Source: Purshia tridentata
Lineage: Eukaryota > Streptophyta > Magnoliopsida > Rosales > Rosaceae
Length of the DNA stretch: 53,628 nucleotides
Assembly (NCBI GenBank): GCA_003254885.1
Contig: QANT01002057.1
Span: 1 to 53,628 of the forward strand
Reading direction: 5' to 3'
Below are positions 37,552 through 50,331 of this stretch, in pieces; within the stretch, counting starts at the first letter, position 1; the number at the start of each line of letters is the position of its first letter. The position numbers and the translations under genes are program-made. Under the pieces are notes generated by a model, which saw only the letters and a list, made by a program, of their open reading frames with translations, searched no databases and was not told where the DNA came from.

Positions 37552-39082
37552 GAAGCATGGTGGTGGTGACTGCAGGTGAGGTTGGTCTGTGAGGTCTTTG
37601 GGTTTGTGGCCAGGTATTATTATAGTGTTTGGGCTGGTGGGGTTTTACTTTCAAAATTGTAAAAAATTGAAATTTATGTTGGGGTTCTAAAGTGTGGTAT
37701 TGATCTTGATTTTGTTGCTTAATAATGAAGTTGTGCTTCTACAATTTTAGCTAATGAATGAAGGTTACAGGTTCTGATCATGGATAAAGAAAGATAAAGC
37801 TTGGTGATATGGCGAAATCAATTTCATATCTGTCATAAAAGTTTACTACCTTGTGCTTTCTATTGAGTTTACTTCCACCTGAATAGCTCTTTGCTGCAAT
37901 ATCCTGAATTGAAATCTCAGTTCAAGGACTTTAAAAGAAACAAAGAATTTTTGTTTAACAAGATAGGATTTTTTGAGGTCCAAATCTTCATGCTTTACAA
38001 CTGAAATCTCATTGACTTGTTCCCACTTGTTCTCACTGGCTTGTTACTTTGGAAATTGGGCAGGGACGCAGTGCTTCAAGATTCTTGATGGAAATTACCA
38101 TGGGATTAGGAATGTTTAAATCAAGAGTTCATTTCTTGATCATTTTATAGCTATGGCTTCCAAATCGATTCCCTTAGCAAAGTTATCAACATGGTTTTAT
38201 GTATTTCTACTTCAGATGTTAAAATTTTAGAAATTACAACTCCACCACTTTGATGTATGGGTATTTTTGGTACATGGGAGGGTCTCAAGGCCCAAAACAG
38301 GAAGAAGAGAAGACTACGTTAAAACAAAACCAAGTTAACAACTAGTTATTAGTCATTTCTCTCCATAATGTTGGAAAACGGAACCATCCAAAATGATCTT
38401 AAAACAAGATAATCGGGCTAAAACATTAACAACATGGCTAACATTAACACCAATCAGCAACACTCAATCTCTACTGAAAAATCACTATGACTGAGCATCA
38501 CTCCTTAAAACTAGAGTAAAGAATGAATTTTCTTTAGAATATTGCTTTTTCTTCAATTCTATAAAATGAGAGGATTTAATTTTTTGGTTTTTTATTTTAT
38601 TTTATTAAAAGGAATTGAAATGTTTGAACACGAATGTGTATGAGAGAATTTTTGTTCTCAGCTAGCCACGCTGACCATAAATTACAATTATATGGTTATA
38701 TTAAAAACAATCGAAACTCTTAAATCCATTTTAATTTCATTGTCTATTCTTTTATTCTTTTATTTTTATAAAGGTGTTAATTTTAAAACTTTTGATAATA
38801 GGTTACCCAAAAAAAAGTTGCAAACAGATAAAACGGCCTATTTGGATTAAACTCGAAACACACCCAAACTCACGCTGGTCAGTCTTCACGAACCCCGCGA
38901 ATTTATTTTGTACTTACAACTTCGTACACCTGAAGCCTCCTTCCCTCGCCGCTCACTCAGTTTACATTTTAAATCTCTCTCGCTGCCTCCTCGAACCCAA
39001 ACCCTATGCGCGACGCACGTATAAATTTCATGGTCTTACTACAGTTCGAAGAACTGTTACAAAGTTAGGGTTTGGTTCTGCA
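37552..39082. promoter_or_regulatory. PDX1 3' region and symplekin promoter
   Basis: About 1.5 kb. The first 200 bp are the likely PDX1 3' UTR (aataatgaag near 37721). The rest is AT-rich with no supported gene until the symplekin leader. The frame of the first symplekin exon stays open back to 38774 but has no ATG there, so the start is kept at 39083. Confidence 0.55.
39006..39073 (+). promoter_or_regulatory. uORF (20 codons) and telo-box in the symplekin leader
   Basis: An ATG at 39006, with a second in the same frame at 39030, opens a 20-codon frame closing at 39066-39068. That is 14 bases before the main ATG and in a different frame. A telo-box TTAGGGTTT occupies 39065-39073. If transcription starts upstream of 39006, ribosomes would meet this frame first. 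Confidence 0.45.
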
Positions 39083-42000
39083 ATGGTGGGCATGATGGTG
39101 ATGACGACCACCAATCCCAACGAAAGGCTCGCGAGTCTCATGGACTCCGCCATCTTGGCCTCTGACATACCCTCGAAGCTCGACCGCTTGCGCCAATTGA
39201 AGCAAGATTTGGTCCTACCGGTTCAGTCAGACCCTGCTTCGCTCTCCAAACTTCTCCCTCGCCTCTTGGAGCTTCAGTCCGACCGGTTCAGCCCGGTTCG
39301 GAAATTTGCCACTGAGTGCGCTTTCTCTAAACCCTAGTTGTACCATTCTCCAGTCGAATTATTATTGTTTTTCTCTCTCTTTGAATTTCTTTCGTTCCAT
39401 TCCAGCTTATTGAATTTATCTTTGAATGCAGAATGCTCGGCGAGATTGGATTGGCGCACGTAGAATTATTACCTGAAATTGTACCTTCGCTGATTAATGT
39501 ATTGAGCGATGGTACACCAGCTGTTGCTCGACAAGCCATCACTTGTGGTATTGGTTTATTTCGTTGCGTTCTCGAAAAGATTGCACTTCAGGTAACTTTA
39601 TATCTTGAACTTTATAAAATGCTTAGTAATGCTATATTTATATGTCAATTATCTAATGACATATGTCAACGTCGTTAATTTTTCAGGGTCTACATTCTAG
39701 TGAATTGGACAGTTCGCTTGAGTCATCTTGGGCTTGGATGTTAAAATTGAAGGAGGAAATATACTCCATAGCTTTTCAGGTAAGGAATAATTATTTTACT
39801 GGTTTATGGATGGATTTTCATTGTGGTCTAATTCGTTGTGTCTTGCTGTTACAAGCCGGGAAGTGGTGGTGTAAGGTTGCTAGCGCTGAAATTTGTCGAA
39901 GCTGTCATTCTTCTTTACACTCCTGATCCAAATGGCTCCCCTGAGTCCCCTGCTCATGAAGGTAATACAAGTTGATTCTGTCCTTCAGGCTTGGAACTTA
40001 AATCACTTGTTTTTGCTTATAAAGGATAGTTCTCTGCTTTGTAGGAATCTTTGTGGAATTTAATATATCTTGGCTTCGTGGCGGTCATCCTCTACTCAAT
40101 GTTGGAGATTTGTCAATTGAGGCTAGTCAAAGTCTGGGTTTGTTGCTTGATCAACTCAGGTTCCCAACTGTGAAATCTCTTGGTAACTTGGTCATCGTTG
40201 TGCTTATTAATAGGTATTTTGGCTTCCTTGGTCATGCTTTTCATTAATTTTCTAAAACTGTTGATATCATGCATTACTTAGCAAAACAATTCTATTTCTA
40301 AATTTAAATGCTGAAAAGGGATGGATGCCCAGCCTCTGTTATTGAAAACTGGTTTTGAAGATGTGATGGTTTTATGAAATGTGTAAACCATCTCCAGTGA
40401 GGGAGCTCTCTCAGCTTTTAAACACCGCTTCTCAATAAAAGGAGGAAGCATATGTTTCAAGGGACCTTTCTATTCATTTCCATCCCTTAGTCACCAGGGG
40501 TTGTTAAGGGAAAAAGAAAAGAAAAGAACATACCCTACATATGAACTTTAATTCTTGGGATTTCTGGTAACATAATCTTCTAATGTCATACTTGATTACC
40601 TGTATGATGTCTGGATGTTTAAGAGATTTTTCTTTATTTTGAAAAAGAAAAAAAGAAAAAAAAACTTTCTTATCTATTTGATGCATAATTGTTGTAGTTT
40701 GTATCTGCTATTTCTATCAGTTTTGTTACTGCAATTCTGTTTCTTATTCTTTATTCCTCATTATGTTTCTTGCCAGTCTTTCAGCAATTGCAAAGAAGAG
40801 GCCTGCATTCTATGGTCGCATTTTGCCTGTATTACTTGGATTTGATCCCTCGAGTGCTGTCATTAATGGGGTACATGTTTCTGGGGCACACCATGCCTTA
40901 AAGAATGCCTTCCTCACCTGCTTAAAATGTACACACCAGGGTGCTGCACCGGTATTTTGTTTAATACCATACTATACTAAATATTGTAGACTTTGCTGAG
41001 TATATGCTCATCAATCATGATATACGTATGGCGTGAATTGATTGTGAAGGTTAATGAATAATTGCTTTGTTTTATAAATGTATGTTGCTTTGACAAATTT
41101 TAGATGCTGTCAGTTTGAGTATATAACCATGTTGTTATGATTAAAAAGACCTTCTGCAGAAAGTAAAATTGTTTGTGTCCTGAGTATATTATAATTGTGT
41201 TGGAATGTCATTAAGTAAATGTCGTTAATAGAAACACCCCATGCATTGGTATTTTATACATATGGTAAGATTTTCTTCTTGTTTACACATCTTGGAAAAA
41301 ACAGCTAGTCTATCAAACCCTATGTTGTGCACTCCCCTCCTTTCTTTTCCTTGCAATTTCCATTCTCCAACTATTCATTTTAAAATTGACTGGGTTGTAG
41401 GTCTTATCTATAGTGTGGATTGGGTTTTCGTATAGAGGGAGTTTGGGTGCTCTAGAGTTTTAGTCTTGAAACAAAGATGAGAGGTGGTCAAATTGTTGTG
41501 TAAGGATTTTATTTTTTATTTTTTTACAGTGCCGTGTCAGGAGTTTGACACATGGATGACCATATGCAATGATCAATTAGCCCTAATTTAACAGTGTATA
41601 ACAAGGACTATAGCTTAGAATTGTTGCCGCATTCTATTTTCAATATTTCATAAAAAAAGAAGAAGGAAAATAACGTCACATCAGTTCCATTCTTTTGATG
41701 ATTCATCATAATAATTTAGTCTAGCAATGAACCAATGGTAGTGAATACTGAGTAGTGACTACCCAAAACTCTAAAAGGATGTCCAACCCAAGGGAATAAC
41801 CAGATACACCCCCTTTGGAGAAAATTGGAAGAATATAACCAAAAGTTCGCTTGTAGGAGTTTTTATATATTTTTTAGTCTAGCAATGAACCAATGGCAGT
41901 GAATACCGAGTAGTGACTACCTAAAAGGATGTCCAACCCGAAGGAATCACCAGATACACCTCCTTTAGAGAAAATTGAAAGAATATAACTAAAAGTCCAG

Positions 42001-45000
42001 TTGTAGGAGTTTTTATATATTGTTTATTATGAAAATTCCAGTCCCAAAAGGCTTATGTTTCAATGCCCTGTCTCAAGGCTAGTAAAACACCTTGCCTGTC
42101 TTCACCTTTGAAAACATTGATGTTTTTCTGCTTGAATAGTTTCATTATTCTCATTATCTATTGAAATAGCATATAGCTGGCTTTTCACTTTTCATGTATA
42201 GATTATTTCTTTTTTATGTGCTTACTTTATTTTAAAGAAATGATAAATAATGGAGTTTGCCTTTGCAGTGGCGGGATCGTTTAGTTGGGGCCTTGAGAAA
42301 GATGAAGGCTGGAGGGTTGGTAGAGCAAGCCATTCATCAAGTTTGCAAGATTAATGGAAATCTGGAGGAGGGCCAAGATGATTCTCCAGTTATTAAGGTA
42401 TGTAATCACTGTTGTTTCCCATATTATCATATTAGATCTGTAGGTATGCACATATAAAATTGATACTTATGTAAAGGGACACATTGGCGTACTTGTATGT
42501 TGGAGATTCTTGAGCATGAATCTTAATGTTTTGCAGGAAGATAAACCTTCAATTAAAACATCTAATGCTGTGCAAAGTAATTTTGGGAGGAAACGATTTG
42601 GAGCGCCGGACAGTAGTGATCTTTCTGAGGATGAAGATGTGTCTGGAAAGCGTGTTAAATCAACATCTAATATCTCAGAGGAATCAGCTAAAGAATTAGA
42701 TAGGAATGTTTCTGTGTCTCAAGATGACACTTCTTCAAGTGGAACTACCACTTCCAGAGGAGATGGCGATAGTGGACCCGTGCAGCAACTTGTTGCTATG
42801 TTTGGTGCATTGGTTGCTCAAGGTGAAAAAGCTGTTGGTTCTTTAGAAATTCTCATCTCAAGTATCTCTGCTGACTTGCTGGCGGAGGTAGTGATTGCTA
42901 ATATGTGCAACCTTCCTCCCAATCTTCCTGGAGCTGATGGAGGTGATGAATCTCTGATGAACATGGGCATACATGGTGGTGATTCTCGAGTGAAATATCC
43001 AGCATCATTTATTGCTGATGTTCTCACACTTACAAGTACTTTCCCTCCAATAGCTGCACTTCTAGATGCTCATCAGTCAATGTCTGATGATATAGTGGTA
43101 CAGCTTTCTATTATCATTTTTGGTTTTCACATTTTTTCCCCATTTTTTTTTTGTCTTTAGTAACATTAGATTGCAATGGTTTCATTCCAGCCTCTCTCTT
43201 TTTCTTTCACTCTAAATGTAATGTTTGTGGTAATTGCAGAAACCCGAAGGGGAGGAAGAACTGGCAGCAGCTGTAGCTGATAGTTCTGTTGCATGTACTG
43301 GCATGGATTATGGAGCTGAAACTGCTATGTTGCCTGCTGGTTTGCCAGCTTTGTCTGAATTTTCATCTAAAATGGAGAAGGGTTCCCCTGCTATTCTATC
43401 TGATGCCCATGATGTGGAATATCTTGAGAGTGAAATACCTGGGCTGGATTCTTCTGCTTGTAATAGTGGATTGTCAGAACCCATTGTTGCATCCTCATTA
43501 GCCTTTATGGATGTAGAAGACACCAGTCAAGAGCAAGTTACCAGTTTGGGTCATAGGTTGCCACCTAATATACTTCCATCATTGTCAACAGATAGGTCTG
43601 AGGAGCTTAGCCCAAGAGCAGCTGTTGCCGATGCCAACAGTCTGGTCTCTTCAACAGCAACTTCAGTTGGTATGTCCCATCATGTTGTCCTGCCCAAGAT
43701 GTCGGCTCCTGTTGTCATCCTTGCTGATGAAGAGAAGGATTGTTTGCAAAAATTGGCTTTTATGCGCATCATCGAGGCATATAAGCAAATAGAAGTTACT
43801 GGAGGTTCACAAATAAGATGCTCTCTCCTTGTAAATTTAGGAGTTGAGGTAGTAATTCTAGCTTCTTAAAGGTGGCTTCTATAAATTGTTTTCTTATGTG
43901 GGTTTGCAGTTCTTTGTTTGAATGTTTAGTTTGTCATTGTTGCTCGGATAGTTGTTTATTTTTAATATTAGGAATTTTTAGTTTTTTTTTTTTTTTTCTT
44001 TTTGNTAGGAATTTTTAGTTTTTTTTTTTTTTTCCTTTTTGTGTCTCTTTTTGGGGTGGGGGAGGGGGCAAAATTAGGCCTTTCTTAGTTAAGCTATTGT
44101 GTGCTGTCATTGTAATAATTTCTGTAAGGATTTCTTTAATGCTGTGTTTTCTTACTTATTTTTGTAGTTCCCCTTGGAATTAGACCCATGGAAACTGCTG
44201 CAGAAGCATATCTTGGCAGATTATACGAATAATGAGGTAAGTGAATATTTTAAGTTTTATTTGTTGCTACTGGTTTCTTCTTTTGTATGGGTTTCAATGA
44301 TTTTATGAATACATTTCGGTTGTAATTCCTATGAATCTGTTTTAGGTTAATTTTTTTGGGTCAATCTGTACTAGGTTAATTTGATATTTGCAGGATTGCT
44401 CTTTTGGTTTTCTACAATTCAGAACTCACTTTTGGTCTTTTGGATACAATGGATGGTTATATCTGTGATCATTGCATACAGTTTCTCTGTAGAAGAAGAT
44501 GATTTGTATTAGGAAAGCATAAACAAATTTATATTTGTTTTAAGTAGTCTAGTTTTTAGCCCTCAGAGATTGCTTTTGGTTGCATATACTGTGGGAATAC
44601 TTCTCTTTTATTCCTTCCTTTTGTCTGCATGCTTCATATAAGTAACTAGTTTTGTAAGTGGTAACAGTTAAAGTTAAACAGATGTATGGTACTCTGATAT
44701 GTCGTGGAGAGCTGCCATTATGTTTTTTCTTTCTGTTTGGGTTTAGAATTTTGGGAACTACATACTTATACCTGTACAAGACATTGTCAGTGCAAAAAAG
44801 AATATCTCATGTTTTCAGAAGATAGTCGATGCGTTTCTGATGCAAACACTTATCTAAATACGTTTTAACAATTATTGGTAGTTAATAAAAAGGATGATAG
44901 CTTTTAGTTATGTGTTCTTGTGTTTGTCTGACATATATACTAGCTGACAGTGACTGCTGGATATTTTCAGGGGCACGAGTTGACATTGCGTGTTCTATAC

Positions 45001-48000
45001 AGGTTGTTTGGAGAGGCAGAAGCAGAAAACGATTTCTTTTCTTCTACAACTGCTACTTCTGTATATGAAATGTTTCTTTCGACTGCGGTGTGTTCTTGTC
45101 TCTATATGCATTCCTTGTGCTTTTGCAAGATAAATGTTGGAGAATTTTTTATTAAGTTTTTAATGTTAATGCAGGTAGAAACACTTAGAGATTCTTTTCC
45201 ACCGTCAGACAAGTCATTAAGTAGATTGCTTGGTGAGGTTCCATATTTACCAAATTCAGTTTTGAAATTATTGGAGGGCATGTGTTCACCTGGAAGCTGT
45301 GACAAAACTGAGAAGGAAATACAAGGTGGGGATCGAGTGACTCAAGGTCTCAGTACTGTGTGGAGCCTTATTCTGCTAAGGCCTCCTTTTCGAGATGCAT
45401 GCTTAAAAATTGCTTTACAGGTTCCTTCTGTTTACCTCTACATTACACTTGTTTCTGACATTCCTTGCATACTGTGTCTCCTTAAACAATTAACCGCACA
45501 CCCCCACAGTCCGCCCCCCCCGGCGGTATTTCATATGACTTTGTTTTTCTCTTTTTCTTTCAAAAGAGTGCAGTTCATCATCTGGAGGAAGTGCGCATGA
45601 AGGCTATACGTCTGGTATTTATCCGCAACTTTCCCTAATATTAGGGTGATGAATTAGGCATTTGGTTCTAACTTTGTTTTCTTTCTTGGTTGTTTAATCT
45701 AACAGGTTGCAAACAAGCTTTATCCATTGTCATCCATTGCTCGGCGAATAGAAGATTTTGCAATTGAAATGTTACGTTCTGTAAAAAGTGGTGATGCAAC
45801 TGAAAGAACAGATGCTGAAGGATCAAAAATTGAACCACAGAAGGTTCTAAATTTTGCATTGTTAATGTGGGGTTTCACTCAATTATTTTTTGTATTTTCA
45901 CTTGAATTGGAGAGTTAACATCTAATTTCTTTTTCCATAGGATTCTGATTTGGAAAAACATTCAAATGAACCTCCATCAGTGAGTGGCAACAGTAAAGAT
46001 ATCTCATCTGATACTCATCAATCATCCAATTCTCAAAGTGTGTCATCCCTTTCAATTGCTGAGGCCCAGCGGTGTTTGTCATTATATTTTGCTCTGTGCA
46101 CAAAGGTTATACATTTTTTATTATTAAAACTTAATTACTTCTAATGTCCATTCATGAATTTCTCTTCAATCATTTATTAATTGTAGGTAACATGATTTTG
46201 TGTAATCTGATTGACAGAAGCACTCCATTTTTTGTCAAATATTTGTCGTTTATGGAAGTGCATCAGAGGCGGTTAAGCAGGTTTAGTTATTCTAAACTGA
46301 ACATTGATGTAGAAATTTCTGCCACATGAGTATTTTTTTTCTTATCAGTTGTATGGTGCAGTGCAGGCAGTTCATCGCCATATTCCAATACTTGTACGCA
46401 CTATGGGCTCGTCACCAGATCTTCTTCAAATTATTTCAGATCCTCCAACTGGAAGCGAGAACCTTCTGATGCAGGTTTTCAATTGTCAACATTATAGTTT
46501 TGTCAAAATCATCCAAGAATAAATATTAACAACTTTTATCCCTACCTTGGTTAATTGCATCAGGTTTTGCATACACTGACAGATGGAACAGTTCCCTCTC
46601 AAGAATTGACATTCACTGTTAGGAAATTATATGATTCAAAACTGAAGGTACATTACACAGTTTTCTATGACAGTTGAAAAGAACTGAAGCTATTAGCTAA
46701 TATATGGCTGGTTGTGAATGATTACAGGATGTAGAGATTCTTATTCCGATTTTACCCTTTCTACCAAAAGATGAGGTTCTTTCCCTTTCACTTTTCCATA
46801 GTTGCATGTCCCCATGTGTATGTGTGTTGTGGTACTTTTTACATATCTTTCTTCTATAACATTTGTGTATAGCTGAGTTATCTAAACCTATGCTTTTTTC
46901 CAATTTTCTATCTTGTATGTGGTATATTCTGGAGGGTGAATAATTTTTAATAACTTACATTTGATTCTGAATGCATATTTTTTCTTAAGAGATGCAAGCA
47001 ATTTTATTGGAAAAAAAAATAACATGTTGGAAGAGATGGACAAGGTGCCCATCTATGCCTAAAAAATAATGCTGAAGATTACAAGGAAACGGTTGCAAAT
47101 GAATTTATAACTCCCACAATCAAGATGAGAAAACAATTTTTCCAGCTCTTATTAACTTACCGTGGGTCTTTATACTTTGAGTGCTTTATATGATTTTAAT
47201 TTTTCAGTTGACGATCTTTTTGTTTGTTGTTCATGATTTGATAAGCCTGTCTTTGTTAGGTTATGCTTATTTTTCCCAAACTTGTGAATCTTCCACTGGA
47301 TAAGTTCCAAGCAGCACTAGCTCGCATACTACAGGTATCTTTCTTTCTTTCCATTTTTTGTGCCCATATATGTATCTCTACAGATAGGACATTATGCACC
47401 TGGTCGAGATAAAATACACTTCCACTTTTATTTTAGGCAAACACTCGAACTGCTCAGGAAAGTTCATAAATTAATTTCAGTTTTAATATGCTTCTAAAGT
47501 ACGTCTCTTATTCTCTGCTTGATCCTAAATCATGCTTGCACAGGGATCATCCCATTCTGGTCCTCTTCTCGCTCCGGCTGAAGTCTTGATTGCTGTTCAT
47601 GGGATTGATCCTGACAGAGATGGAATTCCTTTAAAGAAGGCATGTCTTCTTTTGTTTTCTAAATTGGATACCTCTCTGAGTGGCACTATGAATGGCTGAA
47701 TAATGTTTTTCTGTGAGCAGGTCACAGATGCATGCAATGCGTGCTTTGAGCAGCGGCAGATATTCACCCAACAAGTTCTTGCTAAAGTTTTGAATCAATT
47801 GGTTTGCAACACTAGGAACCTTATTTGTTACCACCGGTTTCAAGCAGAACTTAAAGATGACCAAACTTCTTACTTGCAGGTTGAGCAGATTCCCCTTCCT
47901 TTATTGTTCATGCGTACAGTATTGCAAGCCATAGGTGCTTTTCCTGCACTGGTAAGATATTAAGAAGTGTCGTCTCTTTAAACTAATGCGAGACAAGATG

Positions 48001-49121
48001 GGAAACATATGGGAATGATACTGTTTGTTTAATATGATATCTATGATTTCTGTAAATTGTTGAGAAATAAGAAATATCTAGCATAGAAACTTCTAGCATC
48101 ACACTCCTAGAGACCTTGGACATCACACTCAGGAAAGATTGCAACACACAATTGTAGATCACAGCGTATGCTGCCAAACATAATTTGCTTATGTATAATT
48201 TGTTTGTCATAGGTGGATTTCATAATGGAGATCCTCTCTCGACTTGTGAGCAAGCAGGTAAATTTCGGTATTCTGAGCTTGTTGCTTGTTGCTTGTTGTT
48301 TATTATTCATAATTTGTTTGTGCAATTTATGAACTGTTGCAGATATGGAAATACCCAAAGTTGTGGGTGGGATTCTTGAAGTGTGCGTTCTTGACAAAGC
48401 CTCAGTCATTTGGCGTGTTGCTTCAGGTGCATCTTTCTGCTATTAGTGTTGCTACCTATGAAATGAAAAATTGGTCCAAATCTTTGAAGATTTTGCCTCT
48501 TTGTTTGAGGTTATGGCCTCTTTTGCATCTGATTTTGCTTAGGGGATCTTTTTAAGGGAGAAATAAAAATGAATTCAAAGTAGATTATTGTAGTTCTGCT
48601 TTATTTTGTGTACTCATTGACCTATTTCTTTAATTGAGGGAAAATTTAGTTTTTTTTTTTTAATTAGAAAAAAAGTTTAGAATGTCGATTTGGACTTTAG
48701 AAGAAACTGTTGTTCTTCATATCATTACGAGTTCTGATGGTGTGTATGTACACATGTATATACATATGTATATATAATCCTCTTTCAGCTACCTCCAGTA
48801 CAGCTAGAAAATGCATTGAAGAGAACTCCCGCTCTGAAAGCACCCTTGGTTGCGCATGCTAGCCAACCGGACATCCGAGCTTCACTTCCAAGGTGAGTGA
48901 AAAGTCTCACTGTTCTGATTTGACTTTAAAGATCTCTTAGTGGAGGAGGGCTAACTGATTTTGGAACTTGATTTGGGTTTCTTTTTAGGTCGATTCTGGT
49001 AGTTTTGGGAATTGTTTCAGATTCTCAGGCACAAACAAGTCAGGCTCAGGCTGGAGATGCAAGCAACTCAGATAAGGAGGCAGTCACAGAGAAATCGAAA
49101 GAATCATCTAGTGCTTGTTAA
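39083..49121 (+). CDS. ESP4: Symplekin homologue (mRNA 3'-end processing scaffold), 27 exons, 1336 aa
   Basis: Scaffold of the nuclear cleavage/polyadenylation machinery; Arabidopsis ESP4 is its symplekin/Pta1 orthologue. Exons: 39083-39315, 39432-39591, 39687-39779, 39856-39961, 40045-40213, 40777-40951, 42269-42397, 42537-43097, 43240-43848, 44168-44236, 44971-45087, 45175-45420, 45567-45614, 45706-45843, 45941-46105, 46218-46280, 46367-46474, 46564-46647, 46728-46775, 47260-47334, 47544-47639, 47721-47801, 47880-47951, 48213-48257, 48343-48426, 48789-48892, 48989-49121. Exons 1-6 (~312 aa) form the HEAT-like N domain (ILGEIGL-type and [19 protein letters not shown] blocks). Exons 8-9 are a variable Ser/Asp-rich linker with basic clusters (RKR 373-375, KRVK 393-396). 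Exons 16-25 hold the conserved symplekin C domain ([27 protein letters not shown]). Intron 21 uses a GC donor. Confidence 0.92.
41715..42022. repeat. Tandem duplication, period 158 bp, in symplekin intron 6
   Basis: 41715-41872 and 41873-42022 are two diverged copies beginning tttagtctagcaatgaacc and ending ggagtttttatatat. The second lacks about 8 bp (cccaaaactcta reduced) and differs by scattered substitutions. The duplication accounts for part of the unusually long (1.3 kb) intron. Confidence 0.9.
43969..44033. repeat. Duplicated flank around an undetermined base in symplekin intron 9
   Basis: taggaatttttag followed by a long T run occurs at 43969 and again at 44006, with the single n at 44005 exactly between the copies. 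The second copy resumes where the first began. This looks like a closed assembly gap with overlapping contig ends rather than real sequence. Confidence 0.7.
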
Positions 49122-50331
49122 AATACCAAGTCAGTTTTGAAGCGATTTTGTGCTTCGAGTTTGATATCCGGGACTACCAATAGTGTCATCAGCTGTGTAG
49201 ACTAGATGCATAAAGCTGACCTTCTAAAGTACGGACTACTTTGTTATAATCTATTCACTCTCCGATGGGAGGCAAGGCAAGGCTGTCATTTGTGTTATAT
49301 CTTGTAAAACGGCAAAAACTGACCAGATCGCCGTGTATCATAGAATTGCTACATTCTTGAAATATTGACAATAAGAGACATTTCAGTAGGCAACATTAGG
49401 CTGTTGTACCATATGATCAAGCTTTGTAAGTGGAAATAATTGCTTTTTAAAATTTATTATTTATTATTATTATAAGGAAGTAATATTGTTTCAGTAACTA
49501 TTCATGTACTTTTAGTTGGATGTTTATCATTCTGAAAAAGGGAAAGGTTCTTAAATTATTATTTTTGGGTTGTCTTGTTGATGAAGCTTGCAGTTGTAGC
49601 GTAGCAGTGTCAGCTATTCCCAATGTACTTATTTTTAGTGAAGTAAGGGCCATTTCGCTTGACAATTGTGTTCGCATTGATAGGTAGTAGATTACTTAAA
49701 AAGTCTTTTGATGAGAGTCATATGTGACCTTCCTACATGTGAGTTCCATCATATGAAGGTGGATTCCACATACATGCAGCGACAGGTCACGACCATTATA
49801 TACAAAAAAAAATTCCGGAAAATAGACCTATGACTCTTGGTTAAACTAATGTTGTCTTAATTACTAACCCCCTTTTAGTCTGAAATATCAAAGACGATAC
49901 TCTCTTATGGTCTGCTTGTGCACTCGTACCCGGAAGTGAATTGCGAACATAGTTCTCATCACTAAATAAGTATCAAAGCGGATAGTGTATCAGTGTATTT
50001 AATACTGACTACAATGCGCCAATTCTTCATTCCTTGCCAGAAACTAAATCTTAACAATAAAAATTCTCTGAACATTACAAATTCATTACACCCTATGGGA
50101 ATATAGGTTAATTACAAAAGAATCGGAGTTAATTCTACATGGGACTTGCATTCTAAATATATCTCCAATCGATGTTGTTACCATTACCGAATCTCATAAA
50201 ATTTTGCATTTTTATGGCCGGCACGTTGCAGGAATTTTAATATACAGGGGAAAAAAAATCTGGAGAAATGCTTGCACACATGTATCTGGTCAGGTGCTCC
50301 AAGACAAATTGTAGCCATCCCCTAGTTAACA
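49122..50331. other. Tail-to-tail spacer between symplekin and the HAD phosphatase
   Basis: About 1.2 kb between the two stop codons, with 3' UTR sequence of both genes at the edges (aataagaga near 49370 on plus). No coding or RNA gene is seen. The middle (49680-49980) has no recognised element. Confidence 0.55.

Noticed and set aside
38774..39082. Open frame upstream of and in phase with the symplekin start
   Set aside because: It contains no ATG in that frame before 39083, has AT-rich non-coding character, and the protein family does not require it.
44050..44068. G-rich run in symplekin intron 9 as a possible G-quadruplex
   Set aside because: Only three separable G tracts occur, so the usual four-tract pattern is not met.
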